Origin: Planctomycetes bacterium UBA7888
Lineage (GTDB): Bacteria; Planctomycetota; UBA1135
NCBI GenBank assembly: GCA_002500505.1
Contig: DLRM01000013.1
Span: 1 to 28,513, forward strand
Length of the DNA stretch: 28,513 nucleotides
Reading direction: 5' to 3'
A program made the position numbers and the translations under genes. The notes beneath the pieces were generated by a model that had not been told where the DNA came from, made no database searches, and worked only from the letters and a program-made list of their open reading frames with translations. Position 1 is the stretch's first letter; every line of letters begins with the position of its first letter. Positions 13,238 to 20,915 of this stretch are shown here, in pieces.

Positions 13238-15790
13238 TTGGCCTTTAAGATCCAATGGAGTACTGATTACAACGAGGGTGCATTTACCCTTCGTGGTGGA
13301 TTACTCCGTTTAGTCTGGACCGACGACAACCTTGACAGGCTCTCCCGCCCTTTAGCTGAAGATGAAAATGGGTTTACGGCGACTGCCATAGGTGGAGAGG
13401 GAAAGCTTCAACTAGTCTCTTCCGGAGAACTCTTTTTCCAGGTCAAAGGAAAAACATACCAAAAGCTGGTTGTGCCTTCTGGGGCTCGACTTGAGGCCAT
13501 CGTTGGAGACGAAGTTGCCACTCTTAGAATTCAAAGCGACGAAGCCGAAAACGATCCCAACCTTGGTCTTGAGGTTGGCGGGTATCGACTCTTAGGGTTG
13601 TTAGGGGCTGGCGCTGTCGGAAAAGTTTACCGCGCAAAACAACTTGCCCTCGACCGAGACATTGCCTTAAAAATCCTTAAGCATGAAGCGGCGCAAAACC
13701 CTGTTGCTGTTACTTCTTTCCGCCGCGAGGCTGTTGCCGCAGGTCGGCTCAGTCACCAAAACCTAGTTCCCGTTTTTGACGTCGGCCAATCCGACGATTT
13801 GCACTTTTACTCGATGGAGCTTGTGCCAGGCGGGAATCTAGAAGAGAAGATTAAGGAGGATGGTCCTCTCCCCTGGCGCCAGGCTGTCATGGCAACGTTA
13901 GATTGCAGTTACGCTCTTGCTTACGCCGAAGAGCACAGGCTCATTCATCGAGATGTGAAGCCAGAAAACCTAATGCTCTCTCTTGACGGGACGGTAAAGC
14001 TCGCTGATTTGGGCTTGGCAACTACGCGTGGAATGCTTGATCAAGAGGCAGCGGGTGGCACCCCCCACTTCATGGCTCCTGAGGTGGCCATGAAGCTGGA
14101 TGTGGACCATAGGGCAGACCTTTACTCTCTGGGCTGCACGTTGTTCCGCCTCGTAACAGGGGAGACTGTTTTTGAGGGTAATGCTGTACGCGAAATTCTT
14201 CTTGCCCATGCCAACGAGGAACCCCCAACCCTTGCCGAGTGTGGATACAAGGTCCCAAAGGCGCTTGAGAATTTATTAGCAACTCTTCTCGCGAAGGAAC
14301 CTCAAAACCGGCCGAATTCCGCCGAGGAAGTAATCGAAAGCTTAGAAGACATTCTTCGTTCTCGGACTCGGCGGCGCAGCAAACTTGCTTTCCTTGCTCT
14401 CCTTGTTGGAGCTTCATTCTGGTATGCGGAAGCCTCTAAGACAGAAGTAGCTCCGGAAACCATTGTGAAGGAGGTTCTTGTTCAGGACCCTGCTGCGGCC
14501 GAAGCCCAGGCCCAGTTAGAGACAACTCGAATCCGATTGAAACTTGCAAACGCCAAAGCTCTACCTGATATCCCAGAACGGAAAGAAGCCCTCCTGGGCT
14601 TTATCCAGTCCCAACCACCCGGTCCCTGGATTGAAGAAGCCCGATTGGCTTTAAAGGAGGCGGACTCTTTGCCTACTGGTGCTGAGCCAGAAGACAATGT
14701 AGACCCTATCGCAGCTTCTTTGGCACAAGCCCAACGGGAGATATCCGAGCACCTTTCTGCTGGGCGATTCCAAGAAGCGCTTAACGTTCCTTCGCAGCAC
14801 TTGGCTTTACCTCAAGATGTTCAAGGGCAACTCATTTCCTTTGCCACTGGCCTACTCACGCACGAGCTTGAGAAAGTTAGCCAACGTCATTCCAGTTTTC
14901 TTCAAGCTGGCAATCTTGCTAAGGCAACTGAATTGAGGGGCAAAGCAGAAAGTGCCGTTGGAACCTACTCAGAGAATTATTCTGCCCTATTTGCGCAATG
15001 GCTGAAGCGTGAACTTGACTTCAGTTCGAAATCCCAACGATTAGAAAGAGAAGCCGGCCGACAGGCTCTTGTTGCGACTCTCAGCAAATCTTGTGTCCCA
15101 GCCATCTTGAAATGGGATTTTTTAACTGCCGAATCAGCGCTTACTGAGCATTTGAATTCAATTCGTTCGGGGAATCTGAGAATTGCGATGAGTCCTTATG
15201 TGGATTTTCTTGGCGAAGCAACCGACGCCAAAGAAGCCTTAGATGACAAGCTCGCAAAAGACATTGAAGTCATTTTCATTCATCCAAAAACGAAAAAGAA
15301 AACGGCTCTTGTTCGAATTCAAGAGGCTGGCTTCCTTGTTGAAGCCCAAAGGAATGGGGTAAAGGAAACCGAGATTTTGGGCTTTGACCAAATCAATCAG
15401 CCAGCATTCCTCGCCTCTTTTCTCAGCCAAACATTAGGCGATACCGTTCCCCCTTCTTCGCTATCTTCGCTCTTCCTGCTGATCGGTTCCTCGAACCTTG
15501 CACCTCCTCTAAGGTCTTGGGGCGAGGCTCTGCCCTCAAAAGGTGTCCTGCTGCAAATGGCGGATGAAGCTCATGCTTGGGCGGCCCAGCCATCGATTGC
15601 ATTGACCAATGTGAAGGGGGCGCACCGGATGGAGTGCCAAGCTCTCTTTCTTTTGGAGACAGTATGTCGCGCCTTAGCTGAGAATCGTGTCTGGGAAGCA
15701 CAAAGCGCTTTGCGGGCACTTGAGAGCCATTTCGCTTGGACTTCTGTGCTCGCATCTAATGGCCAAAGCGACTGGGGAGTCCGCGAGTGA
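13238..15790 (+). CDS. Membrane-anchored Ser/Thr protein kinase with uncharacterised N- and C-terminal regions
   Basis: With the TTG start at 13238 the product is 850 residues. Residues 1-105 are beta-rich and could be a divergent FHA-like domain, which is a guess. The kinase domain (about 115-370) has the Gly loop LGAGAVGKV at 122-130, Lys145 in IALKIL, HRDVKPEN with Asp239, DLG at 257-259 in place of DFG, and APE at 280-282. All key residues are present, so it should be active. After a basic patch RTRRRSK, one membrane helix (about 382-399) leads to a roughly 450-residue helical, probably extracytoplasmic region of no recognised family; there are no PASTA repeats. The start is uncertain: no in-frame ATG exists nearby, and a TTG at 13163 inside yggS is the alternative. 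The stop overlaps the purN GTG. Confidence 0.85.
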   Translation: MAFKIQWSTDYNEGAFTLRGGLLRLVWTDDNLDRLSRPLAEDENGFTATAIGGEGKLQLVSSGELFFQVKGKTYQKLVVPSGARLEAIVGDEVATLRIQSDEAENDPNLGLEVGGYRLLGLLGAGAVGKVYRAKQLALDRDIALKILKHEAAQNPVAVTSFRREAVAAGRLSHQNLVPVFDVGQSDDLHFYSMELVPGGNLEEKIKEDGPLPWRQAVMATLDCSYALAYAEEHRLIHRDVKPENLMLSLDGTVKLADLGLATTRGMLDQEAAGGTPHFMAPEVAMKLDVDHRADLYSLGCTLFRLVTGETVFEGNAVREILLAHANEEPPTLAECGYKVPKALENLLATLLAKEPQNRPNSAEEVIESLEDILRSRTRRRSKLAFLALLVGASFWYAEASKTEVAPETIVKEVLVQDPAAAEAQAQLETTRIRLKLANAKALPDIPERKEALLGFIQSQPPGPWIEEARLALKEADSLPTGAEPEDNVDPIAASLAQAQREISEHLSAGRFQEALNVPSQHLALPQDVQGQLISFATGLLTHELEKVSQRHSSFLQAGNLAKATELRGKAESAVGTYSENYSALFAQWLKRELDFSSKSQRLEREAGRQALVATLSKSCVPAILKWDFLTAESALTEHLNSIRSGNLRIAMSPYVDFLGEATDAKEALDDKLAKDIEVIFIHPKTKKKTALVRIQEAGFLVEAQRNGVKETEILGFDQINQPAFLASFLSQTLGDTVPPSSLSSLFLLIGSSNLAPPLRSWGEALPSKGVLLQMADEAHAWAAQPSIALTNVKGAHRMECQALFLLETVCRALAENRVWEAQSALRALESHFAWTSVLASNGQSDWGVRE

Positions 15791-16401
15791 CACCAAAACT
15801 TGCCGTTTTGGCTTCTGGTGGAGGGCGGAGCCTCGAAAACTTGGTTCTGGAAATCAAAACCGGAAACTTGGACGCAGAGGTTGCTCAAGTCTGTGTGTCA
15901 AACTCCACTTGTGGCGCCATCGAGCGAGCAAATCGCCTGGGAATTCCCTGCGAAATTGTTTCAAAAAAGTTGTTCCCGGAGTTGCAGCAAAGGCAACAAG
16001 CCCTCTTGGGTATCCTCCAGAAGGCTCAATGTGACCTTGTCGTGCTTGCTGGCTGGCTCTCCTTGTTTCCTTTAACCGAAGAATGGGAAGGACGGGTCCT
16101 CAACATCCACCCAGCCCTTTTGCCCGCCTATGGTGGTAAAGGTTTCTGGGGACACCATGTTCACGATGCTGTCCTCCGAGACAAGGCTCCTATAAGTGGT
16201 TGCACGGTTCATTTTGTAAACCGAGAGTACGACATGGGGGCGACCATTCTCCAAGAAGCGGTACCTGTTCTTCCGACAGACAGCTCTGATGATTTGGCCG
16301 ACAGAGTCTTTGAAGCTGAGAAGCGAGTCTTGCCAGAGGCAATCCGTCTATTGCTTTCCGGGCGAGTCCGGTACGAGGAAAACTCTTCTGATTGGGCTTA
16401 A
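15787..16401 (+). CDS. purN: Phosphoribosylglycinamide formyltransferase (GAR transformylase)
   Basis: This 204-residue protein has the PurN catalytic set: NIHPALLPAYGGKGF with Asn106 and His108, and YDMGATI with Asp149, matching Asn106, His108 and Asp144 of E. coli. LAGWLSLFP near 88-96 and SGCTVHFVN near 137-145 are also standard. It formylates GAR from 10-formyl-tetrahydrofolate in purine synthesis. The N-terminus reads ASGGGRSLEN instead of the common SGxGSN; I associate that form with planctomycetal PurN, from memory. The start is GTG in a GTGA overlap with the kinase stop, so expression is tied to the kinase. It converges on the DUF4340 gene, sharing 4 bases. Confidence 0.92.
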   Translation: MTPKLAVLASGGGRSLENLVLEIKTGNLDAEVAQVCVSNSTCGAIERANRLGIPCEIVSKKLFPELQQRQQALLGILQKAQCDLVVLAGWLSLFPLTEEWEGRVLNIHPALLPAYGGKGFWGHHVHDAVLRDKAPISGCTVHFVNREYDMGATILQEAVPVLPTDSSDDLADRVFEAEKRVLPEAIRLLLSGRVRYEENSSDWA

Positions 16402-17717
16402 CGGGGCGAGTCTTTTCCCTGCAGAGCCAATTCCTGAATCAATTTAGGAAAACCTTGCGGAGCAGGAACGACTTGGTCCTCATCCGCCATCCCAAGAATC
16501 CACTGCTCTCCCGAAATTAGCCAGAGATCCAATTGCAGCCCACTTCTGACTAAAGGAGTTTGAGACTTTGAGAGAACAAGGCTCGCAATCGGTGTAGATT
16601 CTGGGCGGGGCATCGCATTGAGCCGTTCTAAGGAGCAGACCTCTTCGACCAACCGCTCTAGCTGCAAGTTTACATTCGGCGCCCCCTCCTTCGCCCCGAC
16701 GGGGCTCCAGCCAGAACTGCGGCGCCGAAATTGTGGGCGCTTGGCACCCAAGCGAATTTCAGCAGAGATAACCTCCTCGGGAGAAAGTGCTGTCATGCGT
16801 TGGCTAAGGAGAATGGATTCCTTTAAAAAGGCAAACATAAAATCTTTGGCCGCTACTGGAAATAGGTAAGGCCTTCCCTCGACCAAGACTAGGCCACCAC
16901 GATAATAAAGCATAGATTTCTGATTAGCGTGATGAAGAGTCCACCTTTGCCCTTCTTGAATCCAGTTTACTTGCTCCTCTGTAATGTAGTCCTCTGGGAA
17001 TTCCAAAGCGCGGCTACCGAGCATTCGGGTTAAAGCGCCTGCCGCCTGATTAGAAAGAAGACCGGAAACGGGGTGCTGGGAATACCAAAGGGGTCCCCTC
17101 TTCTCAAAGGTGCGGTGCTCTCCCTCCGGGCTCGCTTGAAATTCGAGCTTACGCAGGGCACTAGCACCAAAAAAAAGAAGTGAGGAACGCCACGACATCG
17201 GTGGGCGGCTCAGAAGTCCAAGCAGCGCAGGCCCAACAAGAAATCGTTTCCCGTTGTAAGAAGCGATTCGTCGTTCACCGGTAGAGTCCATAGCGCCCAT
17301 GAGTAAGGAGTGTTTATTCCCATGGACATCAAAAACATCGACCGACATTTGCGGAGGTTCTAAACCCATCTCCTTCAGAGGCCGATTCTCCCACTCTTTG
17401 CGTATGGGATAGGTTCTGGCTTTCAAAAGGGTATCCGATAGCACACGCATGGAGGAGGAATCAGCCAGATCTTGTATGGGTTCAGTCAGCAGCCAACGAC
17501 CATCAGGCTCTTTGCTTAGTTGGAGTAGCCCTCTCTGGAAAGGGAGGTGAATGGCAATCTGAGCGACCGAGTCCGAGGGAATTGCAAATAGGCTATCTTG
17601 AGGAATCGACTCTGTATTGCCGTTCAGTTGAGCATCGCTCTTCAAGAGAACACCTTTTAGGCCCCATGCAGATAAGGCTAAAAGGAGAACGAAGAAAAAC
17701 AGGCGACGAGGATTCAT
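16398..17717 (-). CDS. DUF4340-family membrane-anchored protein
   Basis: This 439-residue protein has one N-terminal membrane segment (about 5-22, after basic residues NPRR) and a long extracytoplasmic region. The repeated layout of a beta-rich module with WLLTEPIQDLADSSSMRVLSDTLL near 75-98 and a second similar module near 200-235 (LWYSQHPVSGLLSNQAAGALTRML) is typical of DUF4340. Such proteins are commonly encoded after GldG-like genes, as here, where its ATG overlaps the gldG-like stop by 4 bases. The biochemical role is unknown; by context it should act with the ABC cassette at the outer face of the inner membrane. It is the last gene of the cassette and converges on purN. Confidence 0.8.
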   Translation of the reverse strand: MNPRRLFFFVLLLALSAWGLKGVLLKSDAQLNGNTESIPQDSLFAIPSDSVAQIAIHLPFQRGLLQLSKEPDGRWLLTEPIQDLADSSSMRVLSDTLLKARTYPIRKEWENRPLKEMGLEPPQMSVDVFDVHGNKHSLLMGAMDSTGERRIASYNGKRFLVGPALLGLLSRPPMSWRSSLLFFGASALRKLEFQASPEGEHRTFEKRGPLWYSQHPVSGLLSNQAAGALTRMLGSRALEFPEDYITEEQVNWIQEGQRWTLHHANQKSMLYYRGGLVLVEGRPYLFPVAAKDFMFAFLKESILLSQRMTALSPEEVISAEIRLGAKRPQFRRRSSGWSPVGAKEGAPNVNLQLERLVEEVCSLERLNAMPRPESTPIASLVLSKSQTPLVRSGLQLDLWLISGEQWILGMADEDQVVPAPQGFPKLIQELALQGKDSPR

Positions 17718-19180
17718 TGTTTTCGTTTCCAGCGAACAAGAAAGGCTAAAAGCAGTGCGATTCCTGGAATGGCAAACAGGGACAAATTCCCTAAGCGAGC
17801 ACGAATTCGCTCTGACGGTCGATAAGGCAAACTTTCAAGGGCGACCAAGCCTGACTGCCGAAGTTCCTCCCCAAGTAGCCAACGCAGTGCGGCGGCGAGG
17901 AAATCTCTATGGCGGTTGGAGCCGCCATAGAAAGGGGCGGCCGTGCCCATAAGGAAAATTCGGCCCATCGCCGCCTTTTCGCCCACCATAGGTTGTGCGG
18001 AAACAACGATAGGAAAGGGGCCTCGCCTTTCAGATGGGCCAGGTGCGAAATCTGGAATTTGTTCGGTTTCAACCCAGGCATTCTTATCCATCCAAATCAA
18101 CTGGTCCCTTAAATAGTTCTCAGCACTAGGGAGCAGGGATAAGGGGCGCAAAGCTTGGAATTCCAACCCTCTTTGCGCAAGACGAAGCTGGGAGGTGATG
18201 GGATGTCTCTCTTGCAGGCGCGAGGGTGGGACCTCGACTTCGTTGGCACAACGACTATCCCCGAAGTTGCCACGCCATTTCTGGCAAACAAGACCCTGTG
18301 CAAACTCAACTCCGAGCCCGGCAAGGGATTCATTCCAAAAATCGGCTACCGATTGGGGAGCAGAAAAGCCCAAGCCCAAAGCAAGAGGCATGTCACCACG
18401 AATCCATTCCTGAATGAGGGCTTGATCAGAACTTTGAAAGTCCTCCCTCTGGCCGGGTATGACAAGGAGGTCGAAACCCTCCTCAAGGGCAGGCACTTTG
18501 GATACCGTTTCGGCGACATAACCCTCAGATTCGAGCAAATGCACAAAGGGTCGCAATGCTCTGGGGTCCGCCGAAAGCCCTGGAATCTGCGAACTGAGGA
18601 CGGCGACCCGCAATAGCTCATTCTGAGCGAGGCGAATGGCTGCGTCTCCTATCGCTTCGTCAATCCGCTGGCTGTTTAAGCGAGCTGGGCGTTGAGAAGT
18701 TGGTGCGTCGACTGTGAACAAATCCCTAAATGAAATGACCTGTCTTCCCTCATCCGTTTCAATAACCAGGGACTCCCCTACTTGTCGATTCAAGCGCTTT
18801 CGTGCCGAATCAAGGTCGACAGGAGCAGAGCTCAGGTCCAGTACGGTAACTTGAAGTTGCCCGCGGGAGCGAATCTCAGCGTCCGCGAGTGCCGTACGAA
18901 GAAGACTGAAAGCCCTCGGGTAAACCGCAGCACCATTGAAGAGGAAGGACTCCTCCTCGGGGATGAGGAAGAGGGTCGCCTTGGAGCCGGTGGGCAGTTC
19001 TGCCAAGGCAGCAGCAGTGCGATCCGAAAGAGTTGCAAAACCATGTCCCGCCCAATCCCAGCGAACCCGGTTATTGGGCTGGTGGAGGGCCTGGAGAAGA
19101 ACAAAGCTAAGAAATGCGGCAACACAACTAGCAAGGGCGGTCAAAAAACCAAGTCGCAAGCGGCGGTTCAAGGTACCCAC
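17714..19180 (-). CDS. GldG-like ABC-transporter auxiliary protein
   Basis: This 488-residue protein has a membrane segment near the N-terminus (about 11-31), a large soluble region (about 40-460), and a second membrane segment close to the end (about 465-482) followed by the basic tail RWKRKQ. That plan, with ATLSDRTAAALAELPTGSKATLFL near 48-71 and LLVIPGQREDF near 239-249, fits the ABC_transp_aux/GldG group. In Bacteroidetes GldG works with GldA and GldF in gliding; in other phyla the related complex has no assigned substrate. The start is GTG at 19178-19180, 13 bases inside the permease gene, and the stop overlaps the DUF4340 start. I infer a complex with the two genes upstream. Confidence 0.83.
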   Translation of the reverse strand: MGTLNRRLRLGFLTALASCVAAFLSFVLLQALHQPNNRVRWDWAGHGFATLSDRTAAALAELPTGSKATLFLIPEEESFLFNGAAVYPRAFSLLRTALADAEIRSRGQLQVTVLDLSSAPVDLDSARKRLNRQVGESLVIETDEGRQVISFRDLFTVDAPTSQRPARLNSQRIDEAIGDAAIRLAQNELLRVAVLSSQIPGLSADPRALRPFVHLLESEGYVAETVSKVPALEEGFDLLVIPGQREDFQSSDQALIQEWIRGDMPLALGLGFSAPQSVADFWNESLAGLGVEFAQGLVCQKWRGNFGDSRCANEVEVPPSRLQERHPITSQLRLAQRGLEFQALRPLSLLPSAENYLRDQLIWMDKNAWVETEQIPDFAPGPSERRGPFPIVVSAQPMVGEKAAMGRIFLMGTAAPFYGGSNRHRDFLAAALRWLLGEELRQSGLVALESLPYRPSERIRARLGNLSLFAIPGIALLLAFLVRWKRKQ

Positions 19181-19914
19181 CTCCGAGAGACCAACTTTAA
19201 CCAGGTCAAAAAGATGAAGAAGCAGGAGAGGACGAGGAAAAAGGCCAGGGAGTAAGAATCCAATAGACCGGCAGAAAAACCCTGGTCCAACATTTTGGGA
19301 ATGCTTGCGGCAGAAAAAAGTTCACCAAGAAAGCCGGGGGACTGTTCCATTAATGCAGGCAAAAACAGTAATAAGTAATTCAGGACAGCCCCACCTCCGG
19401 CGGCCAGGACTAGATTGCCACCCCAACTGGATGCCCAAAGGCCCGTGGCCAAGAAGAGGAAACTGGCAAGCAACGCCCCAAGGAAGGCACAGAGCACTCG
19501 CGGCCAATCCAAAGTTGCCCCATGCAAGTCAAGCAATAGGAACAACAGCAAAATCCCACCCCAGAAGAGGAGAAAGAAAATACATGCACCCAAATACTTG
19601 GCGAGCACAACAGCAAAATCCGAGATCGGGGCAGAAAGTAAAGGTTCAAGGGTTCCCAATCGATAGTCTTCCGCCAAAAGCCTAAGAGTAATCAAGGGGG
19701 GGAAAGCCGGAAGCAACAACCAAACGAGCAACCCACTCCCAAAGAAATACTGTGGAAGTAAGCGCAAGTCAGCTTGGACAGCAGGAGCGTAATCGAGCAA
19801 GTAAAGAAAGAGGAGCCCATTCAGGAAATACCAGACGCCAAGTAGGACATAGATGGAAGGTGTGACAAAAAGGGAGAACACCTCACGACGAAGCTGTGCC
19901 AGGAAAGCGCTCAT
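19168..19914 (-). CDS. ABC-2-type permease, GldF-like
   Basis: This 248-residue membrane protein has about six hydrophobic segments, with a short N-terminal cytosolic helix MSAFLAQLRREVFSLFVTP that is typical of GldF/NosY-type permeases. The first loop carries LRLLAEDYRLGTLEPLLSAP near 77-96, the conserved coupling element of this group (usually R...E...GTxExLLxxP). It would form the membrane channel for the ATPase encoded just upstream, which it overlaps by 4 bases (ATGA). It then overlaps the GldG-like gene by 13 bases. Substrate and direction cannot be told from sequence. Confidence 0.88.
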   Translation of the reverse strand: MSAFLAQLRREVFSLFVTPSIYVLLGVWYFLNGLLFLYLLDYAPAVQADLRLLPQYFFGSGLLVWLLLPAFPPLITLRLLAEDYRLGTLEPLLSAPISDFAVVLAKYLGACIFFLLFWGGILLLFLLLDLHGATLDWPRVLCAFLGALLASFLFLATGLWASSWGGNLVLAAGGGAVLNYLLLFLPALMEQSPGFLGELFSAASIPKMLDQGFSAGLLDSYSLAFFLVLSCFFIFLTWLKLVSRRWVP

Positions 19915-20831
19915 GAACCTTCCACCATTGATTTGAAAAGGTCCTCAAGGCGAGGCTGGACTAGTGAGAATTCCAGAACTTGTTCGCTCCGATTAGCCAG
20001 CCAAGCCAAAAGTTTCTTCTGGGAAGCCTCTTCTAAATCATGGAGAAGCCACTCGGTATCGGAAACAGTCTCCAAAGATATGTTTGGAAATAGAGCGCAA
20101 AGCCCTTCCTCAAATGTCCTTGACGAGGATTGGATTCGGATGCGCAGTCCGACACACTTATTGAGGTGGCCGGATAGCTCCGCAGGAGTGCCAACGGCAC
20201 GCGCAATTCCTTGGTGAAGAATCAAAACACGATTGGCCAGCTCTTCGACTTCGGGAAGGACATGAGAACTAAAGAGAATTGCCATCCCATCCTTGGCGAG
20301 GTCTCGGATTAAATCCCTGAACTCTTTTCGTTGAAGGGGGTCGAGCCCCCCAAAAGGTTCATCTAGAAGCAAGGCCTTCGGGGTAGCCAAGAGAGCATCG
20401 GCCAGTCCGACACGTTGGCGAAAGCCCTTAGAAAGAGTGCCGAAGGTTTGGCGAAGTCGGGGGCCTAAGTTGAGCTGTCCCACAACGGCCTCAAGGCGAG
20501 TGCGAAGTTGAGGGGCACGCAAGCCTCGAAGACGACCCCGGTATCGCAAGTACTCCTCAACTCTCAATTCTGGAGGGGCAGCAAAAGCTTCCGGCAAATA
20601 CCCTGTTAGGCGCCGAGCAGAAAGGGAGTCCTCCAAGAGGTCAAAGTCACCAATCGAGGCTTTTCCCGAGCTGGGTGGCAAAAAGCCACTCAAAATCCGC
20701 AAAGTCGTTGATTTGCCAGCTCCATTCGGGCCAAGGAAGCCCAACACCTCACCAGGTTCAACCTGAAAGCTCACATCCGTTAAGGCGGTCAAGCTTCCAA
20801 AATTCTTAGAAAGGCGGTCGGCAACGATCAT
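19911..20831 (-). CDS. ABC transporter ATP-binding protein, GldA-like
   Basis: This 306-residue ATPase has Walker A GPNGAGKST near 34-42, a signature LSKGFRQRVGLADAL near 132-146 (LSKGF in place of LSGGQ, usual for this subgroup), Walker B ALLLDEPFGGLDP near 152-164, and the switch region SSHVLPEVEEL. A roughly 85-residue C-terminal extension follows the ATPase core, as in GldA/CcmA-type proteins. It powers the permease downstream. The gene starts at ATG 20829-20831 after the dnaK terminator, so it needs its own promoter in 20832-20869; TATCCT about 15 bases before the ATG is a weak -10 candidate. It heads a tightly overlapped four-gene cassette. Confidence 0.92.
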   Translation of the reverse strand: MIVADRLSKNFGSLTALTDVSFQVEPGEVLGFLGPNGAGKSTTLRILSGFLPPSSGKASIGDFDLLEDSLSARRLTGYLPEAFAAPPELRVEEYLRYRGRLRGLRAPQLRTRLEAVVGQLNLGPRLRQTFGTLSKGFRQRVGLADALLATPKALLLDEPFGGLDPLQRKEFRDLIRDLAKDGMAILFSSHVLPEVEELANRVLILHQGIARAVGTPAELSGHLNKCVGLRIRIQSSSRTFEEGLCALFPNISLETVSDTEWLLHDLEEASQKKLLAWLANRSEQVLEFSLVQPRLEDLFKSMVEGS

Positions 20832-20869
20832 GAATGCTAAGAGGATAGTCCGTCTCTACCTGAAATTGG

Positions 20870-20895
20870 AAAGGGGCTGCGAGAGCAGCCCCTTT
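20870..20895 (-). terminator. Intrinsic terminator after dnaK
   Basis: The arms AAAGGGGCTGC (20870-20880) and GCAGCCCCTTT (20885-20895) are perfect inverted repeats of 11 bp around a 4-base loop. On the minus strand the hairpin lies about 20 bases after the dnaK stop and is followed by a short T-containing tract (TTTCCAATTT as a continuation of the stem), which is weaker than a classical U run. The stem is strong and GC-rich. It separates the dnaK transcript from the ABC cassette. Confidence 0.75.
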
Positions 20896-20915
20896 CGTTC
20901 AAGTGAATTGGGGAC

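Noticed and set aside
18155..18616. Plus-strand frame of 153 codons inside the GldG-like gene
   Set aside because: Low-complexity, basic, motif-free translation typical of an antisense shadow; the minus-strand gene is complete and fits its operon.
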